Shown: one piece after another, positions 10,681-24,259 of the stretch | Numbering within the stretch: position 1 is the stretch's first letter | How the letters are laid out: each line of letters begins with the position of its first letter | Assembly (NCBI GenBank): GCA_024362935.1 | Contig: JANCRA010000014.1 | Span: 6,095,001 to 6,159,000, forward strand | Direction: 5' to 3' | Source of the DNA: Setophaga petechia | Lineage: Eukaryota; Chordata; Aves; Passeriformes; Parulidae | DNA: 64,000 nucleotides | Position numbers and translations under genes: made by a program | The notes under the pieces: generated by a model | What the model saw: the letters and a program-made list of their open reading frames with translations, nothing else | What the model was told of the DNA's origin: nothing | Database searches by the model: none

Positions 10681-13600
10681 GGTTAAATGGTTAAAAATTT
10701 CACTCCTCCAACTTCTCAAAGTTAATAGTGTCTTCTCTGCAGAGCAAGTGGCATTTACTTACAGGGCTGAGGTTTTCCCCTTTTCTTTTATCATTAATTT
10801 TTTCCCCTGCTCTTGTAATATTCTCAGGTTGGCTCTTCTCCAATTTTAAGTCTTTAGTTAAGGAGGAGGAAGCCTCCAGCCCTGACACAAAAGTCCAAAG
10901 ACCCACAATTGTGTTGGCCCAGCTATCAGTGGAAGGAAATCTTTCCTCTTTGGTTCCAGGCATTGGAACATTTCCCATGAGTCCAATATGAGACCTATAT
11001 GTGTATTTATGTCCCATGAGCTCTCCTGAACACTTTCTCCTGAAACAAACAGAGAAATATACCATGTTGCCTACTGAATGATCAAGGACACTGTTTTCAA
11101 TAGTTCTGAATACTTGTACTTCATTTAAATATTTTAAAGACAATGGGGGCTTGGTACCTTTGACTATCAAGCTGTGCTTTCCAGAATATGCTCACTTGAC
11201 AAAAATATTGAACTTCAAGTGGAAAGGAAAGGAATCAGGGTTTAGGTTGTTTTGGGGTTTGTTTTTTGCAATCATTTCTAGATGAATTATTTTTTCATTT
11301 TGCACCAAGTGGCTTGCAGAACAATAACCATCCATTATGGCACAGCCTATACACAGCTCCCCCTCTCCAAACTGTCACTGTTTCTTGATGCTAACCCCAC
11401 CCTGTGTATTTGGACCACCTTCCCTCTTGGCAGGGATTTCTGTTTGCTTTTACATCTAAGCATTTCTGCTCACAGCAGGTCGTGCAGTAATGGAAGTTAA
11501 TATCACACAATTTTGATAACCATCCTGCTTTTTCTTCCTCAGTTCCACTGTGACAGGAATTTAGCAGCTAAAATACAAAAAAAGAGAATAATCCTGGTAG
11601 ATTTAAAGATTAGTTTTGTATCATTTGAAAGAAGTTATTCCAAGCCTCTCTTAGGCAGTTTCATTGCTTTCTAAGTCAAGAGCCTGACAGAGTGAGGCAA
11701 GGGAAGTGGAATTGAGATATTCACATGACAGAACTCCAGCACGGCAGAACAGGGCCCCTCCAATTCTGTAAAGCCCAAAGCTGAGATATTTCTCCTGATA
11801 TGATTACTCACTCATTAAACCAGCCCATGCTTTTTGCCACAGTCCTGGGACTGACCCAGTTGGAGACTTCAGTCCAAAGGCATTTTTAATCTTCCACTTT
11901 TTTATTGTTGTAAAACCTATTTTGCATTGGAGATCAAATTTTAGGATAATGTGAGAAGTATGGACATCCCAGCTCAAAGATAGTTACAGATATTACTTTC
12001 CACAAGTGTCTAAATTGCTCACAGTCTGTGTTATAAATTCTATATTTTAGCATAGAAAAAACAAGAGAAAACAAAAATCAAAGTATCAACGATGAGGCAA
12101 TTTTAAGCTGTGTCCTTCCAGAATAATTTTGTTGTGAGTATTACTAGGAAGCCTGCAGTCTATCAAGACAGAACAGATGATATATTGCTTGACAAATGTT
12201 TTGTAAGAATGTCAGTCTTTAAACTGCATGCTTTGTTATCATAATCACTCAGCTATGTATGTAAATATTATATATAAATGGCAACCAAACTCTTAGGATC
12301 TAATTTAGCCACATAGGCACAGATGCCTAAGTAATACAGGAGTGTATAGCTACGCCTGGATTAGGATTAAAAGAGAAAATAATGGTACTGGATACCATCA
12401 GAAGATCAGGAGAGCTCTCCCCTATGACCTTCCTAAGGAGGGGAGGAATTTAATGTTGCCACTGGGGGATATTTCATCCTACACAATAGTTATGATTCCC
12501 TGGATCACTGGACTCTCACAACTATTTAATGCCAACAGGAGCCTGATTATCAGGTTGTTATTTTTCTTTGCACAGCTGCTGTTCTCCACATTTTACACGT
12601 TTATCCACGAAGCAGTGAAACAGGACTCCCTGGACAACTTTTGAGGAACTGGGCTGTGAGCTTGTTTGCTGCTTCCCAACACCTGCTGTTTGGGCATTTA
12701 GCTCCCAAAGTTTCCTCCAGCTGTTTTCCTTCAATTTGTTCTTGGTCTGGTTCAGAGCATGACTTAAAATGCTCCCCTTTAATGGGTGGCTGCTCCTCAC
12801 CCCCGTTACCACAGCACATCATTCCAGCTCCAGCACAGCTGACAGATCAGGCACAGAGCTATGGGAGGCCACCCTGGGCCTCAGGTTTAGAGCATCTATG
12901 GGAAATATGGTATTGCTGACACTCTTTTCAAAGGGAAAAGAAATATGTGAAAAATGAGGCATTTTTGACACCCTTTAAAATGAAATAAAAAGGCAGTGAA
13001 ACATCTGAGCTGCCTCAAACATGGCTCTGAAGGCTGCAAGGGGATGAAACATGGGATATCTCCCAGCAAAGTCAACACAATGGCATGTCAGATGAGCTGG
13101 TGAGAATATGATATATCAAGCTACTTTTTCATATTTAAAAAGGAGCCATCATAGACCATGCAATAGATATTTTTGACCAGGTATTCTTAACAAAAGCCAC
13201 TGAACTGTCAGCTCAACTTCACTGCCTACAGCAAAGCATGTCAGACAAGAATGATGCATGGCACTCTTGCTTGCACTAAAAAAAACCTAAATCAGAAACA
13301 TTTACCAAAAATTCAACCACTATAAACCAGGACATAAACTGTTAACTTACATTTTATCCTATTCTCATTTTTCTGAGAGACACAACTGAAAAAATAAAAA
13401 TAGTCCTGAGCAGAGTCACAGATGAGGTGATAATTACATCCCTCCTACACAAAATCCAGCTAAATAGAATGTCTTTGGGTAAGGAAAAAAATGTATACAG
13501 TTCCACTCCAACCCATAGGGCTGCTGTGTGATGATTCTGCAATTACTACAGAAGCTGGAGGAGCAAGTGCCACCATTCCTAACACATGGAGTTTTGTGGG

Positions 13601-14100
13601 GCTCATGGATGTGCCTGTGCCACACACTCGACCAGCTCTGGTGGGAGGCAGAGAAATGCCAAATGCAGAAAACTCATGCACCCTCTCTACCAACACAGAG
13701 CCCACTCAAAACCATTTCAGAACCAGCCCCAGGTGAGTTCCTCTCATTCTCTACCCATTTAAAAAACCTGACCTCCCAAGTTCTTTCCTGGTGCAAAGAA
13801 TATAATTATAAGCTGCTCAATCCATCATATTGACCTGCATTATTTTAAATTAAAGTTAATGGCAGCAATGAGAAAAGGATTATAAGGTTAAAATACATGT
13901 ACTGAATATCTCTGCACCACTTCTTTTTGGTCATATAGATAAAGATTACATGAAAATATGGCTTTGCCATGGCCAAATCATCACTAGGTACATGCATCAT
14001 GAAGGTCAAATGCTTTCTTCTGTGCCAAGCTTCTGGTGCCTGGTACTAACAGATTTCAAAGGTCTGCAACAGTGTTGTCATCCTTTAAACAGCTACCGAG
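10681..14100. other. Unique non-coding DNA, no gene seen
   Basis: Largely AT-rich. The longest frame is 156 codons on the minus strand (10700-11170). It begins inside unique DNA, is overlapped by an antisense frame and has no domain. Frames of 100-101 codons at 12342-12644 and 13528-13833 are similarly featureless. No RNA gene or transposon was recognised. Confidence 0.5.
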
Positions 14101-16535
14101 TCAATCATATCTCTAAATTTTTTTAAAAATAATATATATTTTTTCCCTCATGACACTCAGGATTAGGAAGAGGATCCCTCTCATCAGGTAGGAGCATTTT
14201 GTTGTAGGAAGGAAAGGAGTCCATACAAACCATAACTCAGCTCACAAAATTACTCATTCTGTTCACTGTGGAAAAGGCTGTTGATAGCACATAAACAAAA
14301 AGTACAAGACAAAACCAAAACTAAAAGTGACAGGCAGCAAATATGTGATGTATCTTCCCTCCCTAGGGAGAACTGATATAAAAGACAATAGGCTTTGGAG
14401 AAATGCTTTTAATCCACTGTTGTAGAATAAATATCTTCTTGTGTACCAATAATACTTCATAAATCCATTGTAGGAGTAACTAACACAATGAACCATTGTA
14501 GGGCAATTGCAAGTAAAGGATAACTGAGGAAGCTGCTGAAAATCTCTCATGCTGGACATGGCCCAGTGATGCACAAACCCAACAAATCATTTCCCAGTCA
14601 GAAATACACAGAATACAGAGAAATACACAGACTTTGCCAGCCTAGACCCCAATGCCAAGACCACCCCATCAGGTGATCTCCCAGAGACCCCTGCAGGACT
14701 CACAGCCTCTAAATGAATGACTGAAAAGCATTTCAGCTGCCATCTGACAAAACAATGAGAAGGGAAGGCAAAAACCCTTCAGATGGTGTAACACCAGCCA
14801 CTCCTCAGTTCAGCCTTTCACTTCCTTAACCCAAGGAGCCAAATGGAAAATATATGACAACAAACAACCTGCAAACAGCTCCCCATCTATTATACAACTG
14901 AAATCATAAGAAATGAGCTTGTTGAAATAACAAATGAACTTGCAATTGCTTTGCTTCACATAACTCCCATATGTTTTTAGACATGTCTTGAAAGACAACT
15001 TTTTGAGATTAATAAATGCCATGTGATACACTCAGTTCTTGTCCACTGAGGATTGGGCCCAATCACAGCTAAAAGCTTTTGCCACTTAGAATATGAATGG
15101 AGAACATCACAGCACAAATGGAAAAAATACATGTTTATGGTTATGAGAATATGCAAATGTGCTGCCTGGGCTCCATAATGTCCTTGCCATGCTTATAGCT
15201 TTGAACTTCTCACAGGGGATTGAGTTTTACAGAGTGGAGGGCAAAGGGGGAAGGCAGCTGAAATGTCTTCCAGGGGAAAGGCAATGATATTCCATTCCTT
15301 CTCTTCCTGACTCAAACAAAGTAGGACCTACCAATTGTTTTGTTCCCTGTTTCATAATACAGCTTATTACTGAAACCTCACAAATTGAACGGTGATGTTT
15401 GGGTACTGGAAAGGGACCTCCTAGAAATAAAATAAAGATGTTCTCACCCACAGTTTTTCCCCTTAGTTGTGGGGAATATGAATTTCCTTTCAGCATGAGG
15501 AAGATTTGCATTTTGTGTTCCAGACAATCACTCTTTGCTCATTAAATGATCCAAGGATGACTGGTGCAACGTGTGAGACCCAGCTGCAGCACCAGATTCA
15601 CCACCTGTGGTCATCACTCAGCATGGAGGCTTGCACAGGGACTCTCCACTTTTCCTTGCCATTACTGAATTGCATGGGTGCTACAGATTCAATGTGTTCT
15701 TCCTATTTGCTAAAATAATCTGAAAATGGTCTTCACATTCTGCATGCAGTACATGAGTGAACACTAGGTGAGGGTTAGGGAATGGCCTGCAATGCAGCAT
15801 AGTCTGGGACACAGACCATACCCTTAGAAAAAAACAGCCTTTGGTGTAGGGAAGCACAGGTTATGAAAAAGATCAGAGGAAAAAGACAGCTAAATGAATA
15901 GTATCTCTCACAGATTTGTTTTTACTTAAATTTTTATGATCTTCAAAAAACACTTTTTGAAAGAGACAGTTTGTCTAAGCTGCTATCTTACTGCCAAGTC
16001 ATCAGTGTCTGCTGCAACAGAGCAAACAGAGGAGCAGATGATACCAGATATACTCCACAGAAACTAGAAAACACAAAGATTAAATTCTACATTAGAATGA
16101 TTTTGCACACTGTATTTGTAATATACAAATGATGCAAATTTTTAGTATACAAATGAGTATCTAAATGATGCAAGTGTTTTTTTTTATGACCACTAAATTC
16201 AATACTTCTCTGCAAGTCTACCTTCTTACCCAAGTGCTTAAAAATCCCTGAGCCTCTTCTGTACTATCAAGTGTCACTTGTACCTCATACCATAAATATG
16301 AATTTTTCAACCAAGAGCACTGGAGAAAAAGAACTGACTACAGAAAATAATGACCACATCCAAACCATCTGTTAGAAAAAAACCCAGAATGACTCAAACA
16401 AAAAAGATGAGAACAAGAGGAGACTACAACTAAAAACATATAACTTATCACTAGCACCTCTCAAAAATCCTAAAAGTAGCAATTTGAGCCCCAGTAAACA
16501 TATAAAGAAGTAAGCAATCTGTCTGTTTAGAGCAC
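14101..16535. other. Unique AT-rich non-coding DNA with two small local duplications
   Basis: A 19-bp near-tandem duplication of AGAAATACACAGA-containing sequence lies at 14600-14632. At about 16114-16175 the words TATACAAATGA and AAATGATGCAA each occur twice in a short interval. The rest is unique. A 103-codon minus frame (14263-14574) has no domain. Confidence 0.5.
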
Positions 16536-16557
16536 AAAAAAAAAAAAAAAAAAAAAA
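16536..16557. repeat. Poly-A run (22 nt)
   Basis: A single uninterrupted A-run of 22. The flanks do not look like a processed pseudogene or SINE, so this is treated as a simple mononucleotide repeat. Confidence 0.9.
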
Positions 16558-18020
16558 TAAAGGTCTAAAAGCAATAAGCTCTGATTAAAAAAAAAACAAA
16601 ACAGCCAAACAAAAACATATCCTTAAAGCATACCATTTAAAAGGCTCCTTTAAATCTTCTTGAACACATCTACTGAGATCTGTGGAGATCAACATTTTCT
16701 CTCTTTTTATTGCATATTTTTTTCCAGTGCAAAAGCAATGAATGAGAGGAAGGCTGCCTGAGATTACAGAAGGAATAGGAGGAGGAGTAGAGGGACTCCC
16801 TGCTGGGAAACAACCAGTTGTGGGAAGGACTGAGCTCCCAGGTGCTCAGTGAGCATGGCAACAAACCAGAGACTATAATTTTAAGGCTGATCCCATGTTA
16901 TACCCAATTTTTATTTCACAGAGCAAGCTCCAACTATTACAAAACCTGTACCAGCTGGGCAGCTGACCCCTCACTGGTGGGGATTTGCCAGCACAGAATC
17001 TGGAAGTGTTTTACAAATGTATGTAAATATTAACAAATATTTAAATAGTTTTAAATAATATTTATTTAGTTTGGAGTTCTTTTGGTTGGTTGACTGATTT
17101 TAGGGTTGTTTTTTTTTGGGGGGGGGGAGTTGCTTGTTTATTTTTTTGTTTAAGTAGGGAAAAAAGGGTGAAAGATGAGATTAAGAAACTCTAAATCTCA
17201 CATTACAAATAAGTGGCCACAAAGAGCAAGGGAACAAGGAAGAACTTATCTGTGAGCAAGGCTGACATCTTTGCAAGACATCCTGCAAGTGGTAAATTGT
17301 CCTTCTGCATATTGGGCATGAACAGAAATTAGGTGATGGAGTGGGAAAAGTGGACATTCATGAACAAGTAGTGAATTATCTGATATACAAAAGGCACTTT
17401 TGGAAATCACCATGTTCCCCTAACTGTTAAATTCTTCTTTAAAAATTTGCAACCAGTTCTTAAAAGAGTTTCCAAATGATCAGTTGGAATTTGCACTTTA
17501 ATTTAATTTGTTTCTTGTTTTGTCACTCTCCCTTTCTATGGCTTCCCAAAGCTGGAACTCACAATCACTTTGAATGAAATCCCTTTGGGTCTCATCACTG
17601 GAATCAAAGGAAAACAAATGTCTGGGGGAAAAAGGTTATTCTGGAAATCAGGTCTGCTGAAAGGAGCTGACATACTGCACAGCAATGCAGCTTGATTGCT
17701 TGTAGCTGTCATTTTTCTGTATCTTATAAAGGAATACAAAACTATATCTTAGCTATGGCAGCCAAAACAAGACTTCTTACAAATAAATGGTCTTGAAAAC
17801 CATTTGGCCAATTTATACATCAATTAGGTGAGACCCTTACTCACTGAACACTTCCTATTTAACCAGTAAATAGCAGCTAGAATAACTTGGTTGAAGATTG
17901 ATAAGCAGCTTCTGAAGTCTCACAAGTCCAGCCTTTCTCCATGCTCAAGAAAGGCTTCTCTTTAATGACCTCACTAGTTTTATTTCATAACATCTCTGCA
18001 TGGCTTTTCTTGATGTATTT
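16558..18020. other. Unique AT-rich non-coding DNA
   Basis: Contains a junction of nine T and ten G (17109-17127). Nothing else recognised. Short frames at 16670-16864, 16818-17033 and 17536-17739 lack domains. Confidence 0.5.
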
Positions 18021-18260
18021 TTTCAATTTTTTCCCTTCAGAGAGAAGATGACTATTAATTTAAGCGAGCTGAGGAGCAGCTGAGATGGATGGGTTTGGTT
18101 ACTCTCCAGTGACATCCATGCAGTTATTACATAAGCAGTTTACTGCAGTGAAGTCATTACACTGCGTCCAGCCTCAGAGCAGCCTCCTCAGCTCCTGTTT
18201 AACCACTTCCCTCCAAACAGGTCAGTGTGCTCTCCTGCTATAGCAAACCTTTACTTTAAC
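18021..18260. promoter_or_regulatory. Weak candidate conserved non-coding element
   Basis: Repeat-free stretch with non-random-looking motif content (TATTAATTTAAG, an AGCAGCTGAG E-box, TTATTACATAAG, CATTACACTG). There is no ORF. The call rests on texture only, with no conservation data. Confidence 0.2.
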
Positions 18261-18794
18261 ATTTGTTTCCAGTTCACATCTCCTTTCCTCCTTTTTTTGC
18301 CTTTTTTTTTGTTTGTTTGGGTTTTTTTGTCATTTTTGTTAATATACCGTAGATGATTACATAAGTGATTTATTACAGGAACCTCACTGTATGAGGGGCA
18401 AAACTTGTTTAAAAGAAATCCAACAGCTACAGTATTCCCTTAGGGCAAAATGTACTTCCACTTAATTTCTCTACAGTGTATTACACACCATATAATTGCT
18501 TAAAACAGAAGCTACACATACAAATTTTGCTTGGCACCAGATACCTGGCTTCAGAGAGTACACTCAAGTTACATGCTGTGTTTTGCTACAAATCCATTGC
18601 ACCACCTAAAGTATTTCAAAGAGATCACTAATAGAAATATTTTGAACTACCTAAAATAAATCAGCAAGTAAGCAAACCACAGTATTTTGCTAAAGGTTAT
18701 ATTAAAATAAGCCACAGTGTTCCTGAAAAATATTTTATATGTACATGGCTTTAGCATTCCTCATGCCCTTTTTCCAATGCACTAAATAAAATCA

Positions 18795-18985
18795 TGAGAC
18801 AAACTTCAGAGATGGAAAATATCTGCTAGAGCATTTAGACCATCCCAGTGCCAGTTCAGGATTTTTTCCTTTATTTTCTAGTGTTTTGTCAAACCGACTT
18901 TTAAATACGCTGTATGTTCCAAGTAATGAGATTTCCACTACTTTCCCCTGGGAAATACATTTATATAACAACTTTCTTCCCCAAG
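18795..18985 (-). mobile_element. Ancient CR1 / L3-like LINE fragment
   Basis: Read on the plus strand, the order is GAGATGGAA, then ACCATCCCAGTGCC, then a segment around AGTAATGAGATTTCCACTAC followed by TTCCCCTGGGAA, then ATAACAACTTTCTTCC. This follows the reverse complement of the 3' part of old CR1/L3 elements, whose familiar text has a 'gagattccaccacttcccttggg' section in the same place. The copy is diverged and interrupted. DNA to its right (18986-19100, including CACTTCCCCACTGG and GAGGCACAGGGTGG) vaguely recalls the tail of CORE-SINEs, but not enough to call. Confidence 0.65.
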
Positions 18986-21900
18986 GATCCCAAAGTGTTT
19001 TATAAAAATATACATACAAATCACTTCCCCACTGGAGTACAATCACTTACGAGGCACAGGGTGGCAGCCAGCAGGGAAATGACACACAGGACTCTGCAAA
19101 TTTATAGCAGGAGGGAAAATCCTGCCCAAGGACAGAGGGGCAAATCCCTGTCCTGACGACAGCCAGGAACTCACACACATCCACAGACAGCAAACAGAAG
19201 TGTGGTTTCAACCTGCACCTGCAGAAATGAGCTTGGGCACCTTCATAGGCAAAGGAAATCTTGGACAGATTTTGAACACAAAGTCAAGACCTGGAGCTGC
19301 TTAACAAAGTAAAGATGTCATCTCCTGGTGGGAATACCAGAGCAGGGACTGGATTCCTGGAACAGCCACTGGCTTGAGGAATGCCATCCTTGGATCATTC
19401 CATCAAACTCCCACTGGCACTGATGTCAGGGCAGTCCTGGCTGTCCCAGCCATCTCAGGTCCACTCACAGCCCTTGTGCCATTTATTTACTGCTCAACAC
19501 TGACAAAGCAGAGCCCACCCATAAATGCACCCTGCTGCTACCCCTGGGCAGCCAGGGATGGAAGGGGAAACAGGAATCCAGAAGGAAGAAAGAATGGCTT
19601 GGTGCTGATGGATTGCTGTGTTTGAGACTGAATGCCATTGTACATTAAAAGATCAGAGTATTGTAAGGGCTAGGAAGCAAATAATGCCAGAAACTACATC
19701 ATATTTGGAAGGTTAACAGTTTCCAAGTTCAAACCCCTTGGGTGGAGTTCAGGAATTTTCAGTGCAGATGGTTTGTAGGCAGAGGTTGAGGGTAATGAGA
19801 GGGTCAAACCTCATTACCAGCTTTGTTTTAGCAACCTTTGCTCATCTTAGGGGGAGAATGAGAGGAAACAGGACAGCCTGTGCTCTGAGTCTTCCTTCTG
19901 TTTGGTGCTGGGCATGAGACTTTTAACAGACCTCCAGTCTCCCTGCTCACTGCCAGTGCTCAGCTAGGAACTAGTCTTATTTACAGGACACAAGTTTTAT
20001 GTACAAGTGATTAGAGCATCTCCTTCTCACTTGAGAGGCCAGATGAGCTTCTTGATTCCCTCCACCTGGAAGCACACAGAGTATAGGTAAAGCTGGACTA
20101 ATAGATTCTGAAAGAAACCATGTTAGATAGCTCTGAATCACAGCCACGAAGCACACTTATAGGATAGATGAACAAAGGAAGCATCTCCCACCTCCAGTAA
20201 AAATGGATAATTTTCTGCACTCTCATGATGGAACACCACATCAGGCAATTGACTCAATTCGTGAACTCACAATGCAAAGTCTTCTGCCCTGCTCCATGTG
20301 TGTGATAAACCTGAAAATCAAACCTAGCTGTTGTGCATAAGCACTCCCAGTCTCCCAGGCTGCAGTACCATGTGCCAAGCCTAACCACAGCTTGGCAAGC
20401 CTTCATCTGCCCTTGCCTTCAGCCACCACCAGAGATGCACCATTCCTCTCCCTTCACTGATGAGCAGCACATTACTTTCACTTAAAATGCAGAAACGAGG
20501 TCTTATCCTAGAAAGAGAATTTAGCAAGTCCACGTTAATGCTCCTCGTTAGCAAATCCCTGTCCCGTTTGGCTCTCCCTGTGCCTGCCGCTGCACAGACA
20601 GTGACAAGCCACTGCTACTGAGAGTCTTTGTGCACAGGTGAGTCTTTGATCCTTCCCAGTGTTGAAGGAACACAGATGTGATTTCCGAGGGCTTTGCATA
20701 AGTTTCAGGCTTGTGGGATTATGGGTGCATAGTACAGTTCCTAAATGTCTCCAGTGCTGCCAGGACAGCGCTGATAATGGGGGTATTAGCAATGCAAAGG
20801 CGGGGAGCTGAGTCATTTTCCTGGGGAGGAGCCCAGCTCTCCCAAAGCCTCCTCTAAACCACGAGCTGATAGTGCCAGCTGAAAATGAGCACGAAATATT
20901 TTACATGCACAGGAGGAGAAACTTTGGTCACCGGGACACAGAGGGGGATGGCTGTGGGTCAGAATGACTCCAGACAAGGTCCTGGTTGCTGTGAGCCCAT
21001 GGCTCAAGCGGGTCTGAAACAGCAAAGGAGGTCATGTTTCTGAAAAAAATGGATTACAACACTTTTAATCCTGACTAGCAGATACCTACATATTAAACTC
21101 TGCTACAAAGACAATATCCAGGCAGACACAGGGCTGCAGGAAGAGGCAGAGTGCTTCAGCAGTTTTGCATGACAACAAAATGAACAGCAATACATTCAGG
21201 GTGCTATTGAGTTGTAAACTATTACTGCTCCATTTAGGGGTTAGAAAGTCTGCAATGTGATAGAGCCAAGCAATATCATTTTTCCATGGGTAGAGTCATG
21301 CAGATAATACACACACCCTCCAAATTAATTTATTTACATAGTTTTGTTTCCAAAGATCCTCTACCATGTGTATGCTGAGAAGCTGCCCAGGCCAGACAAG
21401 CAGATGTTCTACAGACTTTGGATCCTGACAGCCCATTCTCCAACCATTTCTGACAGCTAAAAAATCAGTCAGTGCCAAAGCAGCATATTTAACTTAAGGG
21501 CTGCCAGAAATCAGATACCCACGCCTGTTTTCTTAAGGAGTACAAGGATATGAAAACCAGGAGTAGCATCATCCACTGCCAGATACATTTACATCTTTCT
21601 CATACACAGCATGAATATCATGTGAGTCCATTGTGGTTATTTGTCATTAAATTAGACAGAAGTGATGAAGTAGGCTGTGGAGAATTCTAAGCTATGCAAA
21701 CAAGTACAGTGTTCCAACTGTACACGTTCATATCCCATACTGTCTCAAGGAATATTTTAAAAAAAAATCAGATTTGGTGTCAATTACATCACCCAAGTGC
21801 AGAAAACAATGGCTCTCAGCCAAAAAAAAAACCTTAGAAAAAAAAGACACTCTAAAAATTTACCAAGCAATGGAACAAAAGAAGAAAGCAACCAATCCAA

Positions 21901-22060
21901 GTGATGAAAACTCCTTCCATAATGCCTAATTTATAGGAATTAAATCTGCTTCCACTAAGACCAGATTTTATTTGTATAAATGGAAATGAGTTCATTTCCA
22001 TTGGACAAAGCATAGCTACAGCACAGAAAGATGATTCACTCTTCTCTCAGCTTGGACTTA
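18986..22060. other. Unique non-coding DNA, no gene seen
   Basis: Moderately GC-richer at 19330-19620 and 20530-21020, where short frames of 70-93 codons occur on either strand without domains. No transposon or RNA gene was recognised with confidence. Confidence 0.5.
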
Positions 22061-22165
22061 GAATCATAGAATCAATAAGGTTGGAAAAGACTTTTAACAT
22101 CATCAAGTCCAGCCATCAAGCCAGCACCACCACCACGTTCACCCCTAAGCCACATCCAGGGTCTG
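22061..22165 (-). mobile_element. CR1 LINE 3'-end fragment
   Basis: The plus strand begins GAATCATAGAATCAATAAGG, then TTGGAAAAGACTTTTAACAT, then CATCAAGTCCAGCC. This is the reverse complement of the 3' end of a widespread avian CR1 subfamily, with its ATTCTATGATTC terminus at the left edge. The following text (CACCACCACCACGTTCACCC, CACATCCAGGG) continues the expected order before similarity fades. The copy is strongly 5'-truncated, inactive and better preserved than the copy near 5 kb. Confidence 0.9.
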
Positions 22166-23559
22166 CCTTCACCCATGGTGGACTGAGGGATGCTGATCTG
22201 TTCATCCAGCATTTTTTTGCTATTTAGGAGTTTCACAATAAATGACTGTATGGAAGAGCTGGGAAGAGGAAGGAAATGTTTTCTACTTTACCAGTAACCT
22301 GTCAGACAAGACCACTGCTTTGTACATTTCTGAACCCCTGTTACCTGCAGGTGAACAGCAAACTTGCCCCCAGTGCCTGCCAAATTAAACTGCAGCTCCT
22401 TGAGAGCCCCTGTGAACAGCTCCTGTGAAGCACAGTGCTCATAAACACCTCCCTGCAATTCACAGAGATCTCTTTAATAAATTAACAAAGCTGTCACAGA
22501 AGTATAAATGGGAAATCATTTTTTAAAATAGAACCATTTAAGATCACACAATTTCAGAAGCCTTTTGCAACATTTCATAATTCCTTTAGGCCACTGCAGG
22601 TCTCCTTTACACTTGTGACGATGCCCCTTTCAATTTGCATTTAAAAGACAGTAAATTGCAGGGTTCATAAACATTTTTATAGTGATTTATTGAAGACTAG
22701 AATGTCACTCCTGTTCTTCACACTTTAGCAGTCCTGGGAATCGGCTGCAGGGCTGTATGTGTAATCTTGCTCTACCCATAAACTATACAAGAACAAGGCA
22801 GTTCTGAAACCTATTATTTATTTATTTTTTCTTGCTTAAAAGACATTGGAGGCACTATTTTACATCTATATTTATCTTTCAGTTATAAGATGACCCATTT
22901 TATTCAGCCTTCAAGTTATAACCAGGTTTTCACAATTTACAAAGTACTTGGTTTGCAAATTAGAACTGTTCAGAGACAGGATTGCATTATGCCAATGAAC
23001 AAAGGATTCTTTCTCTTCTCTTTTTAATAAAACACACAAAATCCGCAGAATATTGGATTTATTATCACCACTAGATAACTTTACCATACAGGAATGTACT
23101 GAGATTTTTTTTTTATTTATTTAAAACCTAAACCACAGAAATGCTCCGTGAAACTTCAGCTAGAGAATATTCTAAGGTTCTGCTCCTTCAAAGACAAAAG
23201 GGAAAATGTTCATTGCAATTGGACCTCTGATACTCCTATCCTCCTTCACAGGCAACAAAGTCACAAAAGAAGGTAAACAGTGCCAAGAAGTGTTGTTTAT
23301 AAGGGCACTGTGATCTTTCCTGCATCCCAGTGGAGCTTTACCAGGGGGAATCTAGAAACCTCCCTGCACAAACAGTGCAGGGAAAAAAAAATAAAAAAAC
23401 AACAAGGAAGAGAAAAAAAAAAAAAAAGAAAAGCCTGCACCTCATTTGCCCTTCCAGTGACCAGGAGGGAGTATTTCTTTCTACTTTTTTCACATTACAA
23501 TAATGGCTTCACAGCTCTTGAAAAGAGCGCTAGTGCACCAGCAAATGGTGCATGACACG
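22166..23559. other. Unique AT-rich non-coding DNA
   Basis: An A-rich purine tract occupies about 23378-23435. A 91-codon frame (23280-23555) runs through this tract and is a composition artefact. Otherwise nothing was recognised. Confidence 0.5.
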
Positions 23560-24240
23560 CTGAAGCCCTGGTCTTTGTCGCAACAGCTCCGCTCCAAAGA
23601 AAGTCCTTCCTTGCCTTCTTTTCCTTGCCATTAACTGTGATGAAATGAGTTTTTCCCCCTTTTGATTCCACCCCCCTCGCTGTCTATTACAGTCTGACCT
23701 GATTGCACTTATGCACAGATTATTTCATAGAGACATCCTTTTATTCAGGTTTGTGAGTTTGCCTGCAAGGTTATCTGTTCACAAAGCAACGCCTCATTCC
23801 TCGTACTCATTTTTTTTGAAATCTGATCTCATTGATAAGAACAAGACCATTCGCATTGCATTTGTCAGATAAGTAGCTCCATGCCAGAGTAATAATTTTT
23901 TGTGACTATTGTCAGGGCTCCAGTTAAAATACATCAACCGATAAAAATGCAAGTATTGTAAAAATAACCTTGCATCACAAGTGTTGGCCCTCCAGTTTTT
24001 CCAAAGCACGTTATGTCCTTTCCTTAATAACAATTTATTATAGCCACAGTATTTTCACTTTTTCAAAAGAATTATTTTTAAGAATTATTTTAAAACATTC
24101 TTATTCTGATGTTGCCATTGGTAGCACTGAACTTGAAATAAAGAAGTGGAGGGGATCAATGTTGCACTTATTGGTTGGATGGGGTTTTGATTAATTTGAA
24201 CCAAATTTACTCAATTCTGATGCGCAATAAACAAACAGAT
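23560..24240. promoter_or_regulatory. Candidate conserved block upstream of the CpG island
   Basis: Repeat-free stretch abutting the CpG island, with scattered CpGs and many GATA and homeodomain-type words (TGACCTGATTGCAC, AGGTTATCTG, TTGATAAGAAC, GTCAGATAAG, CCGATAAAAATG). No frame has coding character. The contiguity with the island suggests one regulatory domain from 23.56 to about 25.5 kb. This is inference from texture. Confidence 0.35.
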
Positions 24241-24259
24241 AAATCTCATCACCAGCACG

